DNA from: Bacteroides faecium
Lineage (GTDB): Bacteria; Bacteroidota; Bacteroidia; Bacteroidales; Bacteroidaceae
Reading direction: 5' to 3'
Assembly (NCBI RefSeq): GCF_012113595.1
Contig: NZ_CP050831.1
Span: 1,798,001-1,862,000, forward strand
DNA length: 64,000 nt
The translations under genes were made by a program, and so were the position numbers. Below the pieces are notes generated by a model. That model was not told the origin of the DNA. It made no database searches and saw only the letters and a list, made by a program, of their open reading frames with translations. Within the stretch, counting starts at the first letter, position 1. The number at the start of each line of letters is the position of its first letter. Shown piece by piece: positions 41,837-49,682 of the stretch.

Positions 41837-43182
41837 TGATGAATGCTGAACAACAATACATAGACCTCTTCTCACAGACGGAAGCCATGATTTGCAGGCA
41901 TAGTGCCGAAGTGCTGAATGCACCCCGTGCCGCTGCTTTTGCCGATTTTGAGCGAATCGGATTCCCGACCCGTAAGATGGAGAAGTACAAATATACGGAT
42001 GTAAGCAAATATTTTGAACCGGACTTCGGCCTGAACCTGAATCGTCTTGCTATCCCGGTCAACCCGTATGAAGTGTTTAAGTGCGACGTGCCGAATATGA
42101 GTACTGCCCTGTATTTCGTAGTCAACGATGCATTTTATAACAAGGCACTTCCCAAAAGCCATTTACCGGAAGGCGTAATCTTCGGTAGTCTGAAAGACGT
42201 AGCCGGACAACACCCTGAACTGGTGAAGAAGTATTACGGCAAACTGGCAGATACTTCCAAAGATGGCGTGACGGCTTTCAATACCACTTTTGCACAAGAC
42301 GGAGTCATCTTCTATGTGCCGAAAAATGTAATTGTGGAAAAGCCCATCCAGTTAGTAAACATCCTGCGTGCAGACGTCAACTTTATGGTAAACCGACGTG
42401 TATTGATTATCCTGGAAGATGGCGCACAAGCCCGCTTGTTGATTTGTGATCATGCCATGGATAACGTGAACTTCCTTGCAACGCAGGTCATTGAAGTCTT
42501 TGCCGGAGAGAATGCCGTATTCGATATGTATGAACTGGAAGAAACACATACCAGTACAGTCCGTATCAGCAACCTGTACGTAAAACAGGAAGCGAACAGC
42601 AATGTGCTGCTGAATGGCATGACTTTGCATAACGGTACTACCCGCAATACAACCGAAGTGCTGCTAGCAGGCGAAGGTGCTGAAATAAACCTTTGCGGTA
42701 TGGCAATTGCCGACAAGAACCAGCACATAGATAATAATACAAGCATCGACCACGCAGTGCCGAACTGTACCAGTAACGAATTGTTCAAATACGTTCTCGA
42801 CGACCAATCGGTAGGCGCATTTGCCGGACTGGTATTGGTACGTCCCGACGCACAGCATACCAACTCACAACAAACCAACCGGAACCTTTGTGCTACACGC
42901 GAGGCCCGCATGTACACGCAACCCCAGTTGGAAATCTATGCAGACGATGTGAAATGTTCGCATGGAGCAACTGTCGGACAACTGGACGAGAATGCATTAT
43001 TCTACATGCGTTCACGTGGAATTGAAGAGAAGGAAGCCCGTTTGCTGTTGATGTTCGCGTTTGTCAATGAAGTAATTGATACCATTCGTCTGGATGCACT
43101 GAAAGACCGTCTGCATCTGTTGGTAGAAAAACGTTTCCGTGGCGAATTGAATAGATGCCAGGGTTGTGCAATCTGTAAATGA
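41836..43182 (+). CDS. sufD: Fe-S assembly protein SufD
   Basis: A 448-residue SufD, paralogue of SufB and partner in the SufBC2D scaffold. GFPTRKMEKYKYTDVSKYFE is the N-terminal motif, HNGTTRNTTEVLLAGEGAEI lies in the beta-helix, and CSHGATVGQLDENALFYMRS (with the conserved His) and a C-terminal CQGCAICK follow. The C-terminal Cys-x-x-Cys-x-x-Cys is worth noting because it is not essential in all SufD proteins. It ends 19 bp before the sufS start. Confidence 0.95.
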   Translation: MMNAEQQYIDLFSQTEAMICRHSAEVLNAPRAAAFADFERIGFPTRKMEKYKYTDVSKYFEPDFGLNLNRLAIPVNPYEVFKCDVPNMSTALYFVVNDAFYNKALPKSHLPEGVIFGSLKDVAGQHPELVKKYYGKLADTSKDGVTAFNTTFAQDGVIFYVPKNVIVEKPIQLVNILRADVNFMVNRRVLIILEDGAQARLLICDHAMDNVNFLATQVIEVFAGENAVFDMYELEETHTSTVRISNLYVKQEANSNVLLNGMTLHNGTTRNTTEVLLAGEGAEINLCGMAIADKNQHIDNNTSIDHAVPNCTSNELFKYVLDDQSVGAFAGLVLVRPDAQHTNSQQTNRNLCATREARMYTQPQLEIYADDVKCSHGATVGQLDENALFYMRSRGIEEKEARLLLMFAFVNEVIDTIRLDALKDRLHLLVEKRFRGELNRCQGCAICK

Positions 43183-43201
43183 TGATAAATCACTAATAAA
43201 A

Positions 43202-44413
43202 ATGGATATTCAAAAGATACGTGAGGATTTTCCGATATTAAGCCGTACGGTCTACGGTAAACCTTTGGTTTACTTCGACAACGGTGCAACGACTCAAAAA
43301 CCCCGTTTGGTAGTTGATTCGTTGGTGGACGAGTATTATTCCGTGAATGCGAACGTGCACCGCGGCGTGCATTACCTCTCGCAACAAGCCACGGAATTGC
43401 ATGAAGCTTCCCGTGAAACGGTGCGTCAGTTTATCAATGCCCGTAGCACGAACGAAGTTGTCTTTACTCGTGGAACAACGGAAAGCATCAATCTTCTTGT
43501 CTCCAGTTTTGGTGATGAGTTTATGCAAGAGGGCGACGAAGTTATCCTCTCAGTGATGGAACATCACAGCAATATCGTTCCCTGGCAATTACTGGCGGCC
43601 CGAAAAGGCATCGCCATCAAAGTAATTCCCATGAACGACAAAGGCGAACTGCTATTGGACGAATACGAAAAGCTTTTCTCCGAACGTACGAAGATTGTCA
43701 GCGTAGTTCAGGTTTCCAATGTTCTGGGCACTGTGAATCCGGTGAAAGAGATGATTGCTACCGCTCATGCCCATGGCGTACCTTTCCTGGTAGATGCCGC
43801 GCAATCTATTCCTCACATGAAGGTGGACGTACAGGATTTGGATGCCGATTTCCTGGTATTCTCCGCTCATAAGGTATATGGCCCGACAGGAGTCGGCGTA
43901 CTTTATGGAAAAGAAGAATGGCTGGACCGTATGCCGCCTTATCAGGGCGGGGGAGAAATGATTCAACACGTCTCTTTCGAAAAAACAACGTTCAACGAAC
44001 TTCCTTTCAAGTTTGAAGCCGGTACACCCGATTATATAGGAACCACAGGTCTGGCAAAAGCCCTCGACTATGTGAACGGCATCGGCATGGAAAAGATTGC
44101 GAAGCACGAACATGAACTGACAACCTACGCCCTGCAACGCCTGAAAGAAATACCTGATATGCGTATATTCGGCGAAGCCGCCGACCGGGGGGCAGTAATC
44201 TCCTTCCTGGTAGGTAATATTCACCACTTCGACTTAGGCACTTTGCTGGACCGTTTGGGTATTGCCGTCCGTACCGGACACCATTGCGCGCAACCCTTGA
44301 TGCAGCGACTTGGTATTGAAGGAACTGTCAGGGCATCATTCGCCATGTATAATACGAAAGCGGAGATTGATGCGCTGGTGGCCGGAATCGAACGCGTCAG
44401 CCGTATGTTTTAA
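43202..44413 (+). CDS. sufS: Cysteine desulfurase SufS
   Basis: A 403-residue group II PLP cysteine desulfurase that supplies sulfur to SufB. The start is set at the ATG 43202 (MDIQKIREDFPILSRTVYGK). VVFTRGTTESINLLVSSF, EHHSNIVPWQ, FLVDAAQSIPHMKVDVQDLD and FSAHKVYGPTGVG (PLP lysine K224) are the fold-I motifs; RTGHHCAQPLM carries the catalytic Cys362. No sufE or sufU lies next to it, so its sulfur acceptor must be elsewhere. It ends the operon at a terminator. Confidence 0.95.
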   Translation: MDIQKIREDFPILSRTVYGKPLVYFDNGATTQKPRLVVDSLVDEYYSVNANVHRGVHYLSQQATELHEASRETVRQFINARSTNEVVFTRGTTESINLLVSSFGDEFMQEGDEVILSVMEHHSNIVPWQLLAARKGIAIKVIPMNDKGELLLDEYEKLFSERTKIVSVVQVSNVLGTVNPVKEMIATAHAHGVPFLVDAAQSIPHMKVDVQDLDADFLVFSAHKVYGPTGVGVLYGKEEWLDRMPPYQGGGEMIQHVSFEKTTFNELPFKFEAGTPDYIGTTGLAKALDYVNGIGMEKIAKHEHELTTYALQRLKEIPDMRIFGEAADRGAVISFLVGNIHHFDLGTLLDRLGIAVRTGHHCAQPLMQRLGIEGTVRASFAMYNTKAEIDALVAGIERVSRMF

Positions 44414-44422
44414 AATATAAAT

Positions 44423-44452
44423 CGCTGTTCCTGCGGGAATGGCGTTTTTTTT
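44423..44452 (+). terminator. Terminator of the suf operon
   Basis: CGCTGTTCC (44423-44431) pairs with GGAATGGCG (44436-44444), with two G-U pairs and a TGCG loop, followed by eight Ts. It starts 10 bp after the sufS stop. Confidence 0.7.
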
Positions 44453-44583
44453 ATTCTTTAACTAAAAAAAGATGCCTTCAAGTGCAGTGATTTGAAGTTT
44501 CAAGCGTCTAATATGTAAAAGGAATATTTGGAGAGTCGTGAGACTATGCTTATATTATAAATTCTCTCTCTTTAACATTAATG

Positions 44584-44625
44584 GCAGCTATATCGTAAAA
44601 AGTTACGGTATAGCTGCAACTTTTT
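44584..44625 (+). terminator. Second strong hairpin with T-run in the suf-GH36 gap
   Basis: GCAGCTATATCGTAA (44584-44598) and TTACGGTATAGCTGC (44603-44617) form a 15-bp stem with one G-U pair and a four-base loop, then AACTTTTT. It lies 130 bp beyond the suf terminator with no gene before it, so it may end an unannotated small RNA or be a backup terminator. Nothing else gene-like is seen in the 376-bp gap 44414-44789. Confidence 0.5.
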
Positions 44626-44727
44626 AGGGGTGTTCCCCGTCTAATAGAGGTAGCGGCAGTATGCAGATGGTGACTGCTAACGGCACAGCCGTAAATATTG
44701 AGGATTAATTGATTATTATTGTGTGTG

Positions 44728-44770
44728 TAAAAAAGAAAGGGGAAACGCCAGTAAATGGTGAATCCCCTTT
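44728..44770 (-). terminator. Terminator of the GH36 gene
   Basis: AAAGGGGA (44736-44743) pairs with TCCCCTTT (44763-44770); on the minus strand the stem is followed by a T-run (the A-tract at 44729-44734). It is 20 bp past the GH36 stop. Confidence 0.65.
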
Positions 44771-44789
44771 TCTGTTTTTGCCTGTCTGT

Positions 44790-46979
44790 TTATTCCGCAG
44801 TCAATTCAATCACACGACTGAAAGCCTGGTTTGTGGTGAACGCATGGATTCCCACTTTCATCAGATAATCTCCTGAATATGTTTTTTCGTTGGCATCCAG
44901 ATTTGATTTCCTGTTCGGCATCAGATTGATTTCTTTCACCTTATACATTTTCCCGGCATCCAATCCCTGTAATTTCACAGGAAGCAACTTCTCTGCATAA
45001 CGCGGATGAATATCGTATGTATAAAGAACAGCCTTATTCTTGTCCGGTGCGGCATACATCACGGACATATGATTACCATCGTAAGGAGAAACTAGTCTGT
45101 ATTGGTCACCGTCAAGGATTACCTTCTTCAGACGTGTCCAGTTGGCAACTGCGTCCTGGCAATAAGTCAGTTCGTCTGCATTGAGTTCTTTCAGTCCGAG
45201 GTCGAAGCCTAATTTGCACATACTGGCTACGTCGGTACGGAATTTCACGCTTGTCTTCTTGTTCCAGCTAGTCACGTGTGCGGACATCGCTTTTGCGGGG
45301 AAGATTTGCGAGAATCCCCATTGGATAAACAGACGTTCTATCGGGTCGGTATTATCACTGCACCAGAACTCTGTGAAGTATTTCAATGCTTCGTAGTCAC
45401 AACGCGCGCCGCCGCCGGAGCAAAGCATCATCGGTGTATTGGGATATTTCTCTTTTACACGTTTCAGTACGTTGTATATGCCGCGTACATGGTCGATGTA
45501 AAGCTGTCCCTGTTTGTTTTTCAGATAGGGGGAGTAGATGTTCGTGATAGGTGAGTTACAGTCCCATTTGAAATAGGCGACTTCCGGGTTTTCAGTCAGT
45601 ATATTGTCTACCACGCCGAAAACGAAGTCCTGCACTTTCGGGTTGCTGAGGTCGAGAACCAACTGATTACGGTAGTAATAAGTTTCACGGTTCGGCAGAG
45701 TGATAGCCCAGTCGGGGTGTTTCTCGAACAATTCGCTTTTCGGGTTCACCATTTCCGGCTCAATCCAGATACCGAATTTCACTCCGGCTTCTTTGGCAGA
45801 TTTCACGAGCGCGGGAATACCGCCGGGGAGTTTCGACTTCATTACTTCCCAGTCACCCAGTCCGGCATTATCACTGTTGCGTGGGTGCTTGTTTCCAAAC
45901 CAGCCGTCGTCGAGCAAGAACATATCCACGCCGAGATGTTTGGCTTCCTTCATTAGTTCGGAGAGTAATTCTTCATTGAACTTGAAGTAGGTATTTTCCC
46001 AGTTGTTCAGCAGGGTGAAGCGGTCGCCTTGTCCGTCTTTCAATTGGTGATTGCGTGCCCAGGCATGGAGATTACGACTGGCTTCGCCCGTACCGTTATT
46101 GCTGAAAGTGAACATAAATTCGGGAGTCGTAAATACTTCGTTCGCTTTCAATTCATAATCGGATGCATAAGGGTTGATAGCCGGGATTACACGGAGATTG
46201 CCTACATTATCCACTTCAAAAGTAAACTGGAAATTTCCTGTCCATCCGATAGTACCCAGCATCACACGTCCTTGTGTTTCCTGTGCCGGTTGCTCAATAC
46301 CGAGTTCGAAGAACGGATGCGTGTGCATAGCGGCACGGCTTCCGAGTTTGGTGTCGATTACCTTCTTGCCGAATCGTAGCGGCTGTGTGCTCATCTGTGC
46401 TTCTTTCGCCCAGTCACTGCTGAACTCAGTCAGATAATATTCATTTCCGGAGAAGTACAGCATCGTGGAAGCGTAGCGCCACAGAGTGACAGGCTTCTTT
46501 TCATTATGCTTTATTTCACTCCATGTTTTGATAACGTTCTCTTTCGGATAAGCGATATAATGCAAAGTCACTTCTACCGGATACTGGTTGTCTTTGAGAT
46601 TGATAATCGTTTCCGTTCCCCCTGCCACGGCTTTCTGTTCCGAAGACACATAGCGGAGAATCGTACTTGGATTGCCGTCGCTATGAGTGATAGCTACCGC
46701 CGGCTCGAAATAATCCTCTGCACCGGAGCCCGGATATACTTCCCAACCGCGTGTAGAAACACTGCCGTCGCTGCCGCCTTTTACATAAGGAGAGAAATTA
46801 TTAATATCTTGCTTGTTCAGCAATTTGTCACCCAGGTAAGCCTGGTAAAGCCGTCCGTTCGGGGCTACTTGAAGGATTAAATCCGTGTTATCCGTTGAAA
46901 TCTGGATAACGTTCTTTTCCTGGGCATTCACTTGCGCCAGTGTAAACAAAGCCATTAGTAGTAGAAATAGTTTCTTCAT
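44790..46979 (-). CDS. GH36 alpha-galactosidase, secreted
   Basis: A 729-residue glycoside hydrolase family 36 enzyme with signal peptide MKKLFLLLMALFTLAQVNAQ. A beta-sandwich N-terminal domain (about 20-300) precedes the (beta/alpha)8 barrel. MFLLDDGWFGNKHPRNSDN is the subsite motif, YFKWDCNSPI holds the nucleophile Asp and WCSDNTDPIERL the acid/base Asp. It would release alpha-linked galactose in the periplasm. The gene has its own promoter between it and the TonB-receptor gene, and shares an intergenic regulator system with that receptor and the divergent AraC-type protein. Confidence 0.9.
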   Translation of the reverse strand: MKKLFLLLMALFTLAQVNAQEKNVIQISTDNTDLILQVAPNGRLYQAYLGDKLLNKQDINNFSPYVKGGSDGSVSTRGWEVYPGSGAEDYFEPAVAITHSDGNPSTILRYVSSEQKAVAGGTETIINLKDNQYPVEVTLHYIAYPKENVIKTWSEIKHNEKKPVTLWRYASTMLYFSGNEYYLTEFSSDWAKEAQMSTQPLRFGKKVIDTKLGSRAAMHTHPFFELGIEQPAQETQGRVMLGTIGWTGNFQFTFEVDNVGNLRVIPAINPYASDYELKANEVFTTPEFMFTFSNNGTGEASRNLHAWARNHQLKDGQGDRFTLLNNWENTYFKFNEELLSELMKEAKHLGVDMFLLDDGWFGNKHPRNSDNAGLGDWEVMKSKLPGGIPALVKSAKEAGVKFGIWIEPEMVNPKSELFEKHPDWAITLPNRETYYYRNQLVLDLSNPKVQDFVFGVVDNILTENPEVAYFKWDCNSPITNIYSPYLKNKQGQLYIDHVRGIYNVLKRVKEKYPNTPMMLCSGGGARCDYEALKYFTEFWCSDNTDPIERLFIQWGFSQIFPAKAMSAHVTSWNKKTSVKFRTDVASMCKLGFDLGLKELNADELTYCQDAVANWTRLKKVILDGDQYRLVSPYDGNHMSVMYAAPDKNKAVLYTYDIHPRYAEKLLPVKLQGLDAGKMYKVKEINLMPNRKSNLDANEKTYSGDYLMKVGIHAFTTNQAFSRVIELTAE

Positions 46980-47033
46980 GGTGTTTTGAGTAATAATTAT
47001 TGGTATTAGTTAGTTTGCGGGCATAAAAATGCC

Positions 47034-47062
47034 CAAAGATAATGATAATTTATGATGTACAA
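47034..47062 (-). promoter_or_regulatory. Promoter of the GH36 gene
   Basis: On the minus strand TTG (47060-47062), 18 bp, TATCTTTG (47034-47041), 54 bp before the start codon. It overlaps the last bases of the TonB-receptor gene region, so GH36 can be expressed apart from the receptor. Confidence 0.6.
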
Positions 47063-47063
47063 G

Positions 47064-49439
47064 TTAGAATTTAATGCCGACGTTAAATTCTACGGTAAAT
47101 GGGCGTAAATAATTTCCACTCATATAATTTCCGGCATATTGGGCAGCTTCCTCTTTGGTTATCAGTTCCGAGCCGTTGATAGTGCCGCTTGCTCCTTTTT
47201 GATTCAGGAAGTTGATGACCGTTGCGCCCAGGGACAAGTGTTTATTTACATTCCAGTTGATGCCCCCGAATGTTTCCCAGCGGCCATTGAAATAAAGCGC
47301 TTCCTGAAGATTGGCGTACGTCTTGCCGAAGTAGCGGAAACTGAGCCATAGACGCAAATCCTTCGTAATATTATAACTGGGGTCGAGTTCGACAAGTATC
47401 TGCGGAATCTCCTTGACAATCATGCCATTGGCATTGACGGACATTTCCGAGCCGTCATTAAACGTCACGCTCGCGTTGTAATTCTTGTAAACAGGCTTCT
47501 GATACGTGAACAAGGCGTGCAGGTGGAAACCTTTGAACGGGTCTATTTCGGCAGAAGTAGTCCAGCCCAGTGTTTCGATGTTGTAGATTAACAATACGGT
47601 CTTCCCCTCTTTCGTTCCCGGTTTGGTCAGGTTCTGCTGGTCGATGTTGTTCGACTTGGAGATATAAGTGACCATTGAAGTCAGGTTTATCCAATTGTTC
47701 TTGTAGAACAATCCGCCTCGAATCATCGGAATGGTGACACGTTTGTATTGCTCTTCCGTCGGGCCGGTTCCTGCATATTCGTTGATACGTGGGAAACGCG
47801 TGGCTACTGTTCCGTCGACAGTCAGTCCGAATGGTTTCGTCATGTTGTACGTCATGCGGAGAGTGGCGGCGTAGTTCAACTTGTCTTTCACCACTTTGGC
47901 GGGATGTATATTCCGTTGGGTGGCGATGATATTTCCGGTTTCTTCGTCTTTGCTGAAAGTCTTGAAGTCGCCGATGTGGAATCCGGGGAAACGGGAAGCT
48001 GATATCTGGTCTGCACTCATCCGGTAGTATTCCAGACGACCGCCATAGTAGATGTTGAACTTCGGAGTCACCTGCCAGTTGTCCGTAAAGTAGAGGGCGA
48101 GCTTATTCTCATATCCTTTGGTGTATTCCGGACTTAATTCATTATAACCGTATGTCTGCACATGCTCGTCGGCAAACGTCTGGTCAAGCGGGTTCGTTGC
48201 GGCGGAATGTAGCAGTTGCGGGTAATTCTGTACGCTGGCCATCCACTGCATGGAAGAAGAATGGTAATCCAGGTGATAATACCACTCGTTCAGCCCCAGC
48301 CTTAAATCATGGTTGCCGATATTTTTGCTCAATTCGGAAGTGATAAGGAAATTCTTCACCTTACCCACGTGCAACCAGGTGCGACGTCCTTCCACCAAAC
48401 CCTCATACGGGTCGCCGTTTTGCAGCGTATAGCCGTCGGCAACCGTTGCCTCGCTGATTGTACTGCCGCCGAAGTCCACATAGTTGGCGCGTGGAGCGTC
48501 CATATATTTCATGTTGAACTTCCACAACAGGTCATTCTTGAAACGGTAATCGGCTATCAGAGCCACTTCGTTGGCACGGTTCTCACAGCCGTCACCCAGG
48601 TTCCACGTTTTCATCTTTCCGTCCATGACGTCCATGTAGCGGAAAGAGCCGCTTTGCGGAACGTATGAGTTTGTCCCCAGTTTGAAACCTTCGGCTTCCT
48701 TGACCGACCCGTCGCCTACATAGATAAAAGGGGCGGCATTGGCAAAGTTTCCCGGATTCTCGCTGCGCGAATGTTTGTAGAGCAATGACACCTTCCCACG
48801 TCCGTTGTCGAAGAGATGCGTAAGACCGGCATGGTAAATTTCCGTACGGTCGGCATAATTGGTGAACTTCAAGTCGAAACTCCCCGGGTCGAAATTCTGA
48901 TAAATGCCTGCTGTATAGAGCCATTTCCCACTGATTGCTCCCGACACATTGAAATCAAAGTTTTGCATGCCGAAATGGTTGGTACGGTAGTTCAGGATAC
49001 CTTGAAAGTCTTTTTGTCCCAATTTGCTGAAAGCGTTCACCGAATAAGCGATATTTCCTGTCGTGATAGCTGATTCCGAAGGAGACAACAGTCCCACTTC
49101 TCCCAAGCTGCTGTCGCTGCGCCAATGGGCAGCCAGCTTGTGCACGGCAGACGAATATACGCCAGGAAGTCCGTTCTCATATACATTAACGTCCTCACTG
49201 GGCAGTCCGATTTGGATTTCACGGGGCTTGTTGGCATCGGAAGCGTTCAGCATCACATTACGTTCTCCTTCTTCTCCCTCTTTTTTAGAAGCAGAAGCAG
49301 GAATAGTGTCCTGTTTCATTTCAGTACGGTTCGTCTTTGCCTTTGCCTTTTGGCTCCGGACGTTCTCTGCATTTCCGTTGACCGGGATTAATTGTAGCAT
49401 GGTGGTTACGGCAAGGCAACCGAGAGTAATTTTTTTCAT
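47064..49439 (-). CDS. TonB-dependent outer-membrane receptor
   Basis: A 791-residue TonB-dependent receptor from the ATG at 49439, with signal peptide MKKITLGCLAVTTMLQLIPV; the frame upstream has no signal sequence, so the longer start is rejected. About residues 50-150 form the plug; the rest is barrel, with repeated aromatic-rich strands (YSVNAFSKLGQKDFQGILNY, FTNYADRTEIYHAGLTHLF, NIYYGGRLEYYRMSADQIS) and the C-terminal FTVEFNVGIKF ending in Phe. No carboxypeptidase-like N-terminal domain and no SusD gene are present, so it is not a SusC/D pair. With the GH36 gene it may import an alpha-galactoside. Confidence 0.88.
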   Translation of the reverse strand: MKKITLGCLAVTTMLQLIPVNGNAENVRSQKAKAKTNRTEMKQDTIPASASKKEGEEGERNVMLNASDANKPREIQIGLPSEDVNVYENGLPGVYSSAVHKLAAHWRSDSSLGEVGLLSPSESAITTGNIAYSVNAFSKLGQKDFQGILNYRTNHFGMQNFDFNVSGAISGKWLYTAGIYQNFDPGSFDLKFTNYADRTEIYHAGLTHLFDNGRGKVSLLYKHSRSENPGNFANAAPFIYVGDGSVKEAEGFKLGTNSYVPQSGSFRYMDVMDGKMKTWNLGDGCENRANEVALIADYRFKNDLLWKFNMKYMDAPRANYVDFGGSTISEATVADGYTLQNGDPYEGLVEGRRTWLHVGKVKNFLITSELSKNIGNHDLRLGLNEWYYHLDYHSSSMQWMASVQNYPQLLHSAATNPLDQTFADEHVQTYGYNELSPEYTKGYENKLALYFTDNWQVTPKFNIYYGGRLEYYRMSADQISASRFPGFHIGDFKTFSKDEETGNIIATQRNIHPAKVVKDKLNYAATLRMTYNMTKPFGLTVDGTVATRFPRINEYAGTGPTEEQYKRVTIPMIRGGLFYKNNWINLTSMVTYISKSNNIDQQNLTKPGTKEGKTVLLIYNIETLGWTTSAEIDPFKGFHLHALFTYQKPVYKNYNASVTFNDGSEMSVNANGMIVKEIPQILVELDPSYNITKDLRLWLSFRYFGKTYANLQEALYFNGRWETFGGINWNVNKHLSLGATVINFLNQKGASGTINGSELITKEEAAQYAGNYMSGNYLRPFTVEFNVGIKF

Positions 49440-49497
49440 ATCTGGTATTAATTTAAAGATTCCGGGAGTTCGCGTCGATTTGTCACATTGACGGAAG

Positions 49498-49505
49498 CAA
49501 AGGTA
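49498..49505 (-). promoter_or_regulatory. -7 box of the TonB-receptor promoter
   Basis: CAAAGGTA on the plus strand is TACCTTTG on the minus strand, 58 bp before the start codon. The 243-bp gap to the divergent regulator holds no gene and is the expected site for regulator binding. Confidence 0.5.
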
Positions 49506-49655
49506 GGGGACGGGCGGATAAGCGGCTATATACGCTTTTGTCAAGATGTGCAAGAAATGTTTCAATTGTGCGGAAGGGATGCCGTGGTGCGACATTTGTA
49601 GTATCTGTTGCAATAAATGTTGCATCCCGGAGACGCTTTTTCGTGTAAAAAAACT

Positions 49656-49663
49656 ATATTTGT
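49656..49663 (+). promoter_or_regulatory. -7 box before the propeller/AraC regulator gene
   Basis: TATATTTG matches TAnnTTTG, 19 bp before the ATG at 49683. The spacing to an upstream TTTG is too large for a good -33 match. Confidence 0.4.
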
Positions 49664-49682
49664 CGTCATCTAATATCTATTT

